64,000 bases of DNA, taken from Azophilus sp965221755. Lineage in GTDB: Bacteria; Pseudomonadota; Gammaproteobacteria; Pseudomonadales; Azotimanducaceae. The position numbers and the translations under genes are program-made. Location: NCBI GenBank assembly GCA_965221755.1, contig OZ244921.1, positions 2,294,001 through 2,358,000 of the forward strand, read 5' to 3'. The notes beneath the pieces were generated by a model that did no database searches, was not told the DNA's origin, and saw only the letters and a program-made list of their open reading frames with translations. This document shows, in pieces, positions 1 through 12,008 of the stretch (position 1 is its first letter; each line of letters begins with the position of its first letter).

Positions 1-1
1 T

Positions 2-673
2 GTGGGCTACCTGCCCGAAGCGCTCACCAACTACTTGGCCCTGATGGGCTTTTCGATGCCGGACGAGCGGGAGATCTTCCCCAAGACGGAGTTCCTGGAG
101 GCTTTCTCGCTGGACCGCGTCTCCCTCGGCGGGCCGGTCTTCGACTTCGAGAAGCTGAACTGGCTCAATGGACAGCACATCCGCAGGCTCGACGCGGATG
201 CCTTCATGGACCGGCTTGGGGAGTGGGCGCTCAACCGTCGGCGCTTGGCGCCGCTTGCGCCCCTGATTCAGACGCGCACCGAACGCTTCGCCGACATCGC
301 CGCCCAAGTGGACTACCTGATCGGCGATCGGCGGCCCTTGAGCGAGCCCGACTTCACGCACAAGAAGCTCAGCCGGGATCAGGTCGTGGAGGCGCTCTTC
401 CGCACCGCTCGAGCCTGCGATGCCCTGACCGAGTGGCGTCAGGACGAACTGCTTGCCCTTTGCAAGGCCAATGCTGAGCGCATGGGCTTGAGCTTGCGGG
501 ATTTTCTGACGCCCCTGTTCATCGCCATCAGCGGGCGGACGGTGGCCTTGCCGCTGTTCGATTCCATGGCCTTCCTCGGTGCCGACGTCACCCGAGTGCG
601 TCTGCGTGAGGCGCTCGAGGCGCTCGGCCTGTCCAACAAGCAGCGCAAACGGCTGGAAAAGCTGACCGGATAG
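2..673 (+). CDS. gltX: Glutamyl-tRNA synthetase, C-terminal part (cut by window edge)
   Basis: Class I aminoacyl-tRNA synthetase that charges tRNA-Glu in the cytoplasm. Only about the last 223 residues are present. The segment GYLPEALTNYLALMGFS is the stretch that follows the KMSKS loop in GluRS, and the rest is the helical anticodon-binding region, ending in a typical short basic tail (NKQRKRLEKLTG). The HIGH and KMSKS catalytic motifs must lie left of the window, so the first codon here is not the true start. Convergent with the PLP dehydratase downstream. Identification by family recognition; confident apart from the missing 5' end. Confidence 0.9.
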   Translation: MGYLPEALTNYLALMGFSMPDEREIFPKTEFLEAFSLDRVSLGGPVFDFEKLNWLNGQHIRRLDADAFMDRLGEWALNRRRLAPLAPLIQTRTERFADIAAQVDYLIGDRRPLSEPDFTHKKLSRDQVVEALFRTARACDALTEWRQDELLALCKANAERMGLSLRDFLTPLFIAISGRTVALPLFDSMAFLGADVTRVRLREALEALGLSNKQRKRLEKLTG

Positions 674-682
674 TCGGCAACT

Positions 683-1642
683 TCAAGGCACCTCGCCGGC
701 CAGCACTGCTCGGAACACCTGCGCATCCACATTGCCGCCGGACAGAATCACTCCAACCCGCTTGCCAGCCTGCCGCGCCCGCTCCTGGTTGAGTGCGGCC
801 AAGGCGGCGGCGCCGGCGCCTTCGGCGATGTTGTGGGTCATGCGGAACGCAATGCGCATGGCCTCGGCGATCTCCGCCTCGCTGACCTCGACGATGCGGG
901 CGGCGCCCTTGCGGACGATGGCCAAGGGCTCCGCCATCGGCACCCGGCAGGCCACGCCATCGGCAAAGGTGTCGGCGGACTCGGTGGCCACCACCTGACC
1001 CGCCGCCACGCTGCGCGCCATGGCCGGGGCGTTGGCGGCGACCACGCCGACGATGTCCGTCTTCAGTCCCAGAAGATCGCGCGTCCGAATCAGGCCGCAG
1101 ATGCCCGAACCCATGCCGATGGGCACATAGACCGCATCGAGCGCCGCCGCGCTGAACAGCTCCAAGGCATAGGTTGCCACCCCGCGCACCAAGGCCGGAT
1201 GAAAGGCCGGCACCATCAACGCCCCTTCCGCTTCCGCGCGGCGCGCCGCCTCCAAGCGGGAATCCTCGAAGTCGTTGCCGAACTCAACCAGCTGCGCGCC
1301 CCATCCCTTGATCGCCTGGTTCTTCTCCACGCTGTTGCCCTTGGGCGCAAGCACCGTCACCGGCACCCCCAGACGGCAGGCGGCAAAGGGGATGCTCTGC
1401 CCGTGATTGCCCCGGGTGGCGGTGACGATCCGGTCCGGCAACTGCCCGGCGCGCTTGAGCTCATCGAGCAAAACCAAGCCGCCGCGCACCTTGAACGCGC
1501 CGATCGGGGTGTGGTTTTCGTGCTTCACCCAAACTTCGCTGCCGAGGTGCCGGCACAGCCCCGGCCAGCAATACTGCGGCGTCGGCGGCATGGCGGCGGC
1601 GACCACCGCCTGCGCCTGCTCAAGGCCAGCCAAATCAAACAT
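683..1642 (-). CDS. PLP-dependent threonine/serine dehydratase-like protein
   Basis: Fold-type II PLP enzyme of the threonine dehydratase family, about 319 residues. The Schiff-base lysine is visible in HTPIGAFKVRGG near residue 50, the asparagine loop in TRGNHGQSI, and a glycine-rich phosphate loop in PIGMGSGICG. There is no C-terminal ACT domain, so this is the short, catabolic or racemase-like type rather than the regulated IlvA type. A TTG start 24 bases upstream is possible; the ATG (MFDLAG) is preferred. Likely reaction: deamination of threonine or serine to a 2-oxoacid. Substrate is inferred from family only; hydroxyaspartate dehydratase or serine racemase are alternatives. Confidence 0.8.
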   Translation of the reverse strand: MFDLAGLEQAQAVVAAAMPPTPQYCWPGLCRHLGSEVWVKHENHTPIGAFKVRGGLVLLDELKRAGQLPDRIVTATRGNHGQSIPFAACRLGVPVTVLAPKGNSVEKNQAIKGWGAQLVEFGNDFEDSRLEAARRAEAEGALMVPAFHPALVRGVATYALELFSAAALDAVYVPIGMGSGICGLIRTRDLLGLKTDIVGVVAANAPAMARSVAAGQVVATESADTFADGVACRVPMAEPLAIVRKGAARIVEVSEAEIAEAMRIAFRMTHNIAEGAGAAALAALNQERARQAGKRVGVILSGGNVDAQVFRAVLAGEVP

Positions 1643-1750
1643 CAGGTCTTGGTTCCGTGTCGGCAAACGTAGCGGGGCACACTATAGAATCGAACGGTCG
1701 ATGCGTCTAATGTGTGTGTCCTGCTCTGGCGTGCCTCTCAAGGAGCGCTC

Positions 1751-2533
1751 ATGGAAGTTCAAGACAAGACCATCGTCGTCACTGGCGGCGCCAGCGGCAT
1801 CGGCCGAGCGATGTGCGAGCGCTTCGCCGCTGAAGGGGCGCGTCAGGTCGTGGTGGCGGACTTGGACGGCGACGGCGCCGAAGCCGTGGCCGAGCGCGTT
1901 CGCGGCGTCGGCAAAGCCAGAGCCGCCGCCCGCCAAGTCGATGTGGGCATCGAGGCCGAGTTGATCGACCTGATCGACGAAACCGAGAGCCGCTTCGGCC
2001 CCATCGATCTGTTTTGCTCCAACGCCGGCATCGGCATCGGCAACGGCCTCGATGAGCCGGACGCGGTGTGGGATGCCATCTGGCGGGTCAACGCCCAATC
2101 GCACATCTGGACGGCTCGCCATTTGGTGCCCAAGATGATCGCCCGAGGCGGCGGCTACCTGCTGAACACCGCCTCCGCGGCCGGCCTGCTCACCCAGATC
2201 GGCTCGGTCACCTATGCCGTCACCAAGCATGCGGCGGTTGCCTTGGCCGAGTGGATTGCAATCACCCACGGCCGGGACGGCATCAAGGTGTCCGTGCTTT
2301 GCCCCCAAGCGGTGCGCACGGCGATGACCGCGGACGGCCCCGGAGTGGCGGGGGTTGACGGCATGATCGAACCGGAGCAAGCGGCCGATGCGGTGATCGA
2401 AGCGCTGCGGGAGGAGCGCTTCCTCGTGCTGCCGCACCCGGAGGTGGCCGAGTACATCCGCCGCAAGGCCACCGACTACGATCGCTGGCTGCACGGCATG
2501 CGACGGCTGCAGGAGCGCTACCTCAGTTCGTGA
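1751..2533 (+). CDS. Short-chain dehydrogenase/reductase (SDR)
   Basis: Classical SDR of 260 residues. The NAD(P) loop GGASGIGRAM lies near the N-terminus, SNAGIGIG is the NAG motif, and Tyr and Lys of the catalytic YxxxK are present in TYAVTKHAA. The start at 1751 is chosen because AAGGAGC lies a few bases upstream; an in-frame ATG at 1712 has no such site. It stands alone on the plus strand, 70 bases ahead of a decayed antitoxin gene. The acidic residue after the second beta strand (VVADLDGDG) suggests NAD rather than NADP. Substrate unknown. Confidence 0.85.
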   Translation: MEVQDKTIVVTGGASGIGRAMCERFAAEGARQVVVADLDGDGAEAVAERVRGVGKARAAARQVDVGIEAELIDLIDETESRFGPIDLFCSNAGIGIGNGLDEPDAVWDAIWRVNAQSHIWTARHLVPKMIARGGGYLLNTASAAGLLTQIGSVTYAVTKHAAVALAEWIAITHGRDGIKVSVLCPQAVRTAMTADGPGVAGVDGMIEPEQAADAVIEALREERFLVLPHPEVAEYIRRKATDYDRWLHGMRRLQERYLSS

Positions 2534-2569
2534 TCGGTCGTTGCCAGCATGTGCAGGACGATGCAAGGC

Positions 2570-2594
2570 AAACTAAACTCATCAGAGTTAGTTT
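2570..2594. promoter_or_regulatory. Imperfect inverted repeat upstream of the antitoxin relic
   Basis: AAACTAAACTC and GAGTTAGTTT face each other across four bases, 12 bases before the ATG of the Phd-like relic. Antitoxins of this family commonly repress their own operon through such palindromes, so this is probably the old autoregulatory operator. The role is inferred from position. Confidence 0.4.
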
Positions 2595-2606
2595 ATCCAG
2601 TCAGCC

Positions 2607-2869
2607 ATGCAAACCATTAACATTCATCGAGCAAAGACCCATCTCTCGCGGTTGGTTGAGCGAGCCGCGCTCGGCGAGGCCTTCATCATCGCCAAGGCGG
2701 GAAAGCCGATGGTCAAGGTCGTGCCTTGGACCTTGCCGATGCGTCCCGACAAAGGCGTTTGGGGTTCATGGCGGGCGAGGTCGAGGTTCCTGACGACTTT
2801 GACAGCATGGGGGGCGCGTGTGCGGACGGGCGCCAGCCCGTTAGAATGCCCGCTCCATCAAAGCACTGA
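2607..2869 (+). pseudogene. Frameshifted Phd/YefM-type antitoxin relic
   Basis: The first 45 or so codons read as a standard Phd/YefM antitoxin (MQTINIHRAKTHLSRLVERA, then IIAKAGKPMVKVVP), a DNA-binding protein that neutralises a partner toxin. Near base 2750 the frame shifts: the next frame continues with LGFMAGEVEVPDDFDSMG, the usual C-terminal toxin-binding segment. After that the similarity stops and the frame ends at 2869, ten bases before the thiolase start. No PIN (VapC) toxin gene follows. A dead remnant of a vapBC-like module; the frameshift is visible in the sequence, unless it is an assembly error. Confidence 0.75.
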
Positions 2870-2878
2870 GGAACCCAA

Positions 2879-4108
2879 ATGCGCGAAGCTTGGATCATCG
2901 ACCACGCCCGCTCGCCCCGCGGCCGCGGCAAGCCCGACGTCGGCTCCCTGAGCCATCTGCATCCCCAACGCTGCTTGGCCCAAGTGCTGAACGGCCTTCA
3001 GCAACGGGTGGGCTTCGACCCCGCGGACATTGAGGACGTGGTGGCGGGCTGCGGCGCCGGCAGCGGCGACCATGCCCACGACATCGCCCGCATGTCGGTG
3101 CTGGACGCCGGCTGGCCGCTGTCGGTAACCGGGGTCACCCTGCACCGGTTCTGCGGCAGCGGCCAGCAGGCGGTGTCGTTCGCCGCCATGGGCGTCATGT
3201 CCGGCCAGCAGGAGGCGGTGATCGGCGGCGGCGTCGAGTTCATGTCCCGCTACGCGCCGGTGCACGCAGCGGGCTTCCACGCCAACAACGAGCATCTGCG
3301 CCGGCGGCATCCGCAGGTGCCCCAAGGCATCTCCGCCGATCTGATCTCCACCTTGGAAGGCTTCACCCGCGACGACGTGGACGCCTACGCCGTGGAGAGC
3401 CAGGCCCGCGCCGCCCGTTCCATTGAGGAAGGGCGCTTCAAGCCCGCACTGGTGCCCATCCACAACGAGGACGGCAGCCTGGCGCTCGACCGGGATGAGC
3501 ATCCCCGGCCCGGCACCACCTTGGAGAGCCTCAAGGACTTGAAGCCCAGCTTCGCCGCCATGGCGGACGCCCAGTTCGACGGCTTCGACCGGCCCTTCAA
3601 GGAGATGGTTCGGGAGGTGTATCCGGAGGTGGCGCAAATCGACCACATGCACCACGCCGGCAACTCATCCGGGGTGGTCGATGGCGCCAGCGCCGTGCTG
3701 GTCACAAGCCCCGACTACGCCAAGGCCCACGGCCTCAAGCCCAAGGCCCGCATCCGCATGACCGCCACGGCGGGCACGGAGCCGCTCATCATGCTCACCG
3801 CCCCGGCGCCCGCGGCGCAGCGGTGCTTGGACAAGGCCGGCATGACCGCCAAGGACATGGACCTGTTCGAGATCAACGAAGCCTTCGCCTCAGTGGTGCT
3901 CAAGTTCATGAAGGAGATGGAGGTCGATCACGACGCGGTCAACGTCGATGGCGGCGCCATCGCCTTGGGCCACCCCATCGGCGCCACCGGCGGCATGCTG
4001 ATCGGCACCGCCGTGGAGCAGTTGCGCCGGCTGGACAAGGAGACCGCCTTGGTGGCCATGTGTACCGGCGGCGGCATGGGCACGGCAACGATCCTGGAGC
4101 GGATGTAG
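2879..4108 (+). CDS. Acetyl-CoA acyltransferase (thiolase)
   Basis: Thiolase-fold enzyme of 409 residues, cleaving 3-oxoacyl-CoA or condensing two acyl-CoA units. The nucleophilic Cys92 lies in HRFCGSGQQAV; NEAFA, GGAIALGHPIGATGG and the second catalytic cysteine in CTGGGMG are all present. It resembles the FadA/acetyl-CoA C-acyltransferase type common in proteobacterial fatty-acid or branched-chain catabolism. It stands alone, convergent with the restriction enzyme gene (gap of 7 bases). No FadB partner is in the window, so the exact pathway is open. Confidence 0.9.
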   Translation: MREAWIIDHARSPRGRGKPDVGSLSHLHPQRCLAQVLNGLQQRVGFDPADIEDVVAGCGAGSGDHAHDIARMSVLDAGWPLSVTGVTLHRFCGSGQQAVSFAAMGVMSGQQEAVIGGGVEFMSRYAPVHAAGFHANNEHLRRRHPQVPQGISADLISTLEGFTRDDVDAYAVESQARAARSIEEGRFKPALVPIHNEDGSLALDRDEHPRPGTTLESLKDLKPSFAAMADAQFDGFDRPFKEMVREVYPEVAQIDHMHHAGNSSGVVDGASAVLVTSPDYAKAHGLKPKARIRMTATAGTEPLIMLTAPAPAAQRCLDKAGMTAKDMDLFEINEAFASVVLKFMKEMEVDHDAVNVDGGAIALGHPIGATGGMLIGTAVEQLRRLDKETALVAMCTGGGMGTATILERM

Positions 4109-4115
4109 GCGGACA

Positions 4116-4730
4116 CTACGGCGCGATCCCAACCAGCACTAGCGGAACCGCCGGCACACCTCGGCCTTGACGTATCAGATTCAACAAATCGCGCTCAAAG
4201 TAGGGGACGCCGGAAGACATGTCCTTCTCTAATTCCTTCATGGGAAGAATCTCGATGCCCACGTCGATAATGTCCGAAACATAGAAGCTTAAGTGCTTGA
4301 CGAAGAGATCATGGGCGACGAAGGCGTACTTTCCGAACTGGACTTCCACGGCAATGCGATCCTTCACGAAGTCCGTTTGGTTGTATGAGCCGATGGGTTC
4401 GTGACCAGCGGCTTCAACAGCCCTCTTCTGCTCGTCAGGCGGCAGTCCGTAGATTTCACGAAGAAGCTTCTCATCCGCGGTAACCCAAAACGAGTTGCGC
4501 CGCTCCGACCACCCTAAGGACTCAAGCCCGGACTTGAACGCTTTGTTCATGTCTCCCGGAGAAAACAGCATTTTCCCCGGCATGGTCTTTTCCTTCGACA
4601 CTTTGGTTCTGCACGCCATAGCATCGACTTGATCGATTACGACCTGAACTTCCTCCCACAAGTCCTTGTGGTGAACCAGCAGGTACTCCTCGCCGTTGAG
4701 GTGCGAGTACTTCGCCTTGACCTGCATCAA
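4116..4730 (-). CDS. BglII/BstYI-like type II restriction endonuclease
   Basis: 204 residues. The segment around residues 120-132, DFVKDRIAVEVQF, matches the BglII active site DFGKRDTLVEVQF position for position: Asp120, Glu129 and Gln131 correspond to Asp84, Glu93 and Gln95 of BglII. An aromatic segment (KYAF) follows as in BglII. BglII cuts A^GATCT and BstYI R^GATCY, so a GATC-cored hexamer is the likely target, though specificity cannot be read from the sequence. The gene overlaps the methyltransferase gene by four bases (ATGA). It is A+T-richer than its neighbours (28/60 G+C in the row starting 4261), consistent with recent acquisition. Appears intact. Confidence 0.8.
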   Translation of the reverse strand: MMQVKAKYSHLNGEEYLLVHHKDLWEEVQVVIDQVDAMACRTKVSKEKTMPGKMLFSPGDMNKAFKSGLESLGWSERRNSFWVTADEKLLREIYGLPPDEQKRAVEAAGHEPIGSYNQTDFVKDRIAVEVQFGKYAFVAHDLFVKHLSFYVSDIIDVGIEILPMKELEKDMSSGVPYFERDLLNLIRQGRGVPAVPLVLVGIAP

Positions 4731-5626
4731 TGGCCGCCGTTAGGCAGGCTGGGGTCGTAAACGGGTTTGTTCATCGGGCGGGTGCGCAAGGTGCCGGCGC
4801 GCAGTTGGCGCACCCGGTCTCGGGCGGTTTCCACGTATTCCGGCATCAGGTCGCAGCCCCAAGCGGCTCGGCCGTGCTTGAGCGCGGCGATGATCGATGA
4901 GCCGACTCCCATGTAGGGATCGAACACGGCGTCGCTTTCCTCCGTCATGGCGAGCACCAAGCGCTCGACCAACTCCACCGGGAACTGGCAGGGGTGGGCG
5001 GTCTTCTCCGGGTGGTTGTTCTTGACGTTGGGGAAGGTCCAGACATCGCTGGGGTTCTTGCCCTTCGGGTTGCCCGAGAGCTTGCCGATGTTGGGGCCCT
5101 TGAAGTGCCGCTTGCCGGGGTACTTGGAAGGCACGCGGATGGCGTCCAGATTCCAAGTGTAGTCATCGCCGAGAGTCCACCAGTTGATGGTCTCATAGCG
5201 CCCGGAGAGGCGCTTGGCGCAGTGCAGACCGTGGCCGAAGTGCCAGACGATTCGGTTGCGCAGCTTGAGTCCAAGCTCAGCGAAAACCGGATGGAGCACG
5301 ACATCCAAGGGAATGATCTCGCCCTTGCTGACGTAGTTGCCCACTTGCCAGCAGATGGAGCCTCGGGGATGCAGCAGGCGGACGCATTCGGCAATCACCC
5401 GCTTCTGGCCTTGAAGCCAAGCCGGCAGGGAGGTCTTGGACTCGTAGTTCTTGCCGATGTTGTAGGGCGGCGAAGTGACGATCAGCTTGAACTGGCCATC
5501 AGGCAGGCCCTCCATGAAGGCGAGGTTGTCCTGACAGGCGAGAATCGGCGTTCCAAGCGGCGCGCTGACGCCAGCCGACGGACAGGGTGCCTGCGGTTCC
5601 GGGGCGGCGAAGAGGGGTGCCTGCAT
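4727..5626 (-). CDS. Type II DNA methyltransferase, probably N4-cytosine
   Basis: 299 residues. Motif IV reads TSPPYNIG (residues 51-58) and the SAM-binding motif I region comes late (DPYMGVGSSIIAALKHGR), i.e. the beta-class order of catalytic motif before SAM motif. SPPY, rather than NPPY or DPPY, points to N4-cytosine methylation, as in the modification enzymes of the BamHI/BglII group. It precedes and overlaps the restriction gene by four bases, so protection is translated first. The gene starts only ten bases after the nrdB stop codon, so it may be co-transcribed with nrdAB. Function protects host DNA from the linked endonuclease. Confidence 0.85.
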   Translation of the reverse strand: MQAPLFAAPEPQAPCPSAGVSAPLGTPILACQDNLAFMEGLPDGQFKLIVTSPPYNIGKNYESKTSLPAWLQGQKRVIAECVRLLHPRGSICWQVGNYVSKGEIIPLDVVLHPVFAELGLKLRNRIVWHFGHGLHCAKRLSGRYETINWWTLGDDYTWNLDAIRVPSKYPGKRHFKGPNIGKLSGNPKGKNPSDVWTFPNVKNNHPEKTAHPCQFPVELVERLVLAMTEESDAVFDPYMGVGSSIIAALKHGRAAWGCDLMPEYVETARDRVRQLRAGTLRTRPMNKPVYDPSLPNGGH

Positions 5627-5636
5627 GGGTCTTCCG

Positions 5637-7031
5637 TCAATCCCAACTAAGCGAAGCGGCGCCTTGGTAATCGACCACCCGGGTCTCGAAGAAGTTCTTC
5701 TCCTTCTTTAGGTCCATCATCTCGCTCATCCAAGGAAACGGGTTCTTGACGCCGGCGAAGGGTTCGCCCAAGCCGAGCTGCGCCAAGCGCCGGTTGGCAA
5801 TGAACTGCAGGTACTCCGCCATCATGGCGGCGTTCATGCCCAGAACGCCGCGGGGCATGGTGTCGCGGGCGTAGTCGATTTCCAGTTGGGTGCCCTCCAG
5901 AATCATGTCGCAGGCCAGCTCCTGCATGGACTGATCCCACAGGTGCGCGTTCTCCAGCTTGATCTGGTTGATGACGTCGATGCCAAAGTTGACGTGCATG
6001 GACTCGTCGCGAAGGATGTACTGGAACTGCTCGGCGGTGGCGGTCATCTTGTTGCGGCGCCCCATGGAGAGGATCTGGGTGAAGCCGCAGTAGAAGAAGA
6101 TGCCTTCCAGAACGCAGTAGTAGGCGATGAGGTTCTTCAGCAGCGCCTGGTCGGTCTCCGGGGTGCCGGTGGCAAAGGCCGGATCGGCGATCTCCCGGGT
6201 GTACTTCAAGGCCCACTCGGCCTTGCGCGCCACCGACGGCACCTCGTGGTACATATTGAAGATCTCGCCTTCGTCCATGCCCAAGGACTCAATGCAGTAC
6301 TGGTAGGCGTGGGTGTGGATCGCCTCCTCAAAGGCTTGGCGGAGCAGGTACTGCCGGCACTCGGGATTGGTGATCAGCCGATAGATGGCCAGCACCAAGT
6401 TGTTGGCCACCAAGGAGTCGGCGGTGGAGAAGAAGCCCAAGCTGCGCTTGACGATGATGCGCTCATCCTCGCTCAAGCCCTGCGGGTTCTTCCACAGCGC
6501 GATGTCCGCAGTCATGTTGATCTCCTGCGGCATCCAGTGGTTGGCGCAGCCGTTGAGGTACTTTTGCCATGCCCAGTCGTACTTGAACGGCACCAACTGG
6601 TTGAGGTCCGCCCGGCAGTTGATCATGGCCTTCTGATCCACGGTGACCCGCTCATGGCTTTCCGTGGCGGGTTTGATGGGCCGGTGCGCATCCAGTTCCG
6701 CAACGACCGCTGTGGCGGCGGGCGCGTCAATCGTTGCCGTGGGCGCAGCCTGCGGAGCGGGCTGCGGCATCGCCATGACGGGCGCCTCCGGCTCCTTGGT
6801 CGGCTCGGTTTGGCTTGCGCCAGGCGCCTTGGCCACGGCCGGTTCGAGGGCGGGGGCGCCTCGCTGCAACGCGCTACGCCCGGCCTTGGCGTCATCCATC
6901 CGGGGCGAGCGCGTCCCGTCCCCGGCTGGAGCCGGATGGCTGGATGAATCCAACTGAGCCGCCGTCGCTCCCTTGGCGGGGGTTGGCGCGGATCGTTCAA
7001 GCCCGTCGTCGTAGTCGTCCCAACTGAGCAT
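5637..7031 (-). CDS. nrdB: Ribonucleoside-diphosphate reductase, beta subunit (class Ia)
   Basis: 464 residues. Carries the di-iron/tyrosyl radical cofactor needed for deoxyribonucleotide synthesis. Iron ligands and the radical tyrosine are visible in EEAIHTHAYQYC (E-x2-H-x3-Y) and in the later ESMHVNFG. A Tyr rather than Phe at the radical position marks class Ia. The first 100 or so residues are a proline/alanine-rich linker after MLSWDDYDD, as in Pseudomonas NrdB; the extreme C-terminus, which docks into NrdA, ends in LSWD. Lies 42 bases downstream of nrdA in the same operon. Confidence 0.95.
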   Translation of the reverse strand: MLSWDDYDDGLERSAPTPAKGATAAQLDSSSHPAPAGDGTRSPRMDDAKAGRSALQRGAPALEPAVAKAPGASQTEPTKEPEAPVMAMPQPAPQAAPTATIDAPAATAVVAELDAHRPIKPATESHERVTVDQKAMINCRADLNQLVPFKYDWAWQKYLNGCANHWMPQEINMTADIALWKNPQGLSEDERIIVKRSLGFFSTADSLVANNLVLAIYRLITNPECRQYLLRQAFEEAIHTHAYQYCIESLGMDEGEIFNMYHEVPSVARKAEWALKYTREIADPAFATGTPETDQALLKNLIAYYCVLEGIFFYCGFTQILSMGRRNKMTATAEQFQYILRDESMHVNFGIDVINQIKLENAHLWDQSMQELACDMILEGTQLEIDYARDTMPRGVLGMNAAMMAEYLQFIANRRLAQLGLGEPFAGVKNPFPWMSEMMDLKKEKNFFETRVVDYQGAASLSWD

Positions 7032-7073
7032 GTGCTTATCTCCTTATGTCGCGCGATGCGCCCGTCCCGACGG

Positions 7074-9938
<2,865 letters not shown>

Positions 9939-10045
9939 GGCGTTGGCTTTCTCGCTGGTTTTCCTTAATTGCGGGATGAGGTTGTCAAGCGCGTTGCGTT
10001 TGCGACCGGCGACCGCCGGGTTGCGGAGCGACTCGAACATGCGCT

Positions 10046-10076
10046 TGCGCGCGCCGCCGCCAAGGCGGCGCGCGCA
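10046..10076. promoter_or_regulatory. Perfect 13-bp GC hairpin in the nrdA leader
   Basis: TGCGCGCGCCGCC and its exact reverse complement are separated by the loop GCCAA, about 110 bases upstream of the nrdA start. No T-run follows on either strand, so it is not a textbook intrinsic terminator. It could be an attenuator or mRNA structure on the nrdA transcript. Role inferred. Confidence 0.5.
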
Positions 10077-10373
10077 CTTGCCGGTCCGAGGCATCGCCTC
10101 GTTGGAACTTTGGTTTGGCGGGCGGTTGACGGCAATGGCGTTGCGCGGATTGGGTCGGCGAGCCCGGCGGAGAGTTCAGCCCGCTGGCCGACGGCAATTG
10201 GCCAATGCAGGAAAGGCGACGTTGCGTTACGCTGCCCGCTGGCGCTATGAAGCTGAATCAGCACTGAAATCGGAACTGCGACATGGACCCCCCAACATCC
10301 CTGAAGCGGCTCGTTCCCGCACCAAAATGGCCGCTGGACTGGCCGAACGGCATGCTTGGCCACAACCCAATGA

Positions 10374-10391
10374 AACCCAACATGTTGGGTT
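10374..10391. promoter_or_regulatory. 18-bp perfect palindrome upstream of glpK
   Basis: AACCCAACATGTTGGGTT is a perfect palindrome 123 bases before the glpK start, the size and symmetry of a dimeric repressor operator. Dropping one A from the left flank extends the symmetry to TG...CA. The binding protein is unknown; no regulator gene lies beside it. Confidence 0.45.
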
Positions 10392-10514
10392 CAGGTCGTC
10401 ACCGGACACAACATCATGGGTCGAATGGCAGCGTAGCGGAGCAAAAGGCGGAATGCAAGATCACTCGGTGAAAAAATTGCCCCGGCGACGGATCTCAGCA
10501 AGCAAGGAGGTTGC

Positions 10515-11996
<1,482 letters not shown>

Positions 11997-12008
11997 CCCA
12001 AGGCGCGC

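Larger units (their letters stand above)
9939..10514. other. Divergent intergenic region between nrdA and glpK
   Basis: 575 bases with no convincing gene. It holds a GC-rich perfect hairpin close to nrdA and an 18-bp palindrome close to glpK (both listed). I looked for NrdR-type boxes and saw none matching well. Promoters for both divergent genes should lie here. Confidence 0.6.

Noticed and set aside
10046..10076. Intrinsic terminator near nrdA
   Set aside because: Stem is strong but no run of T follows on either strand.
9939..10514. tRNA or other RNA gene in the nrdA-glpK gap
   Set aside because: Hairpins are present but no cloverleaf, T-loop or anticodon stem pattern could be made.
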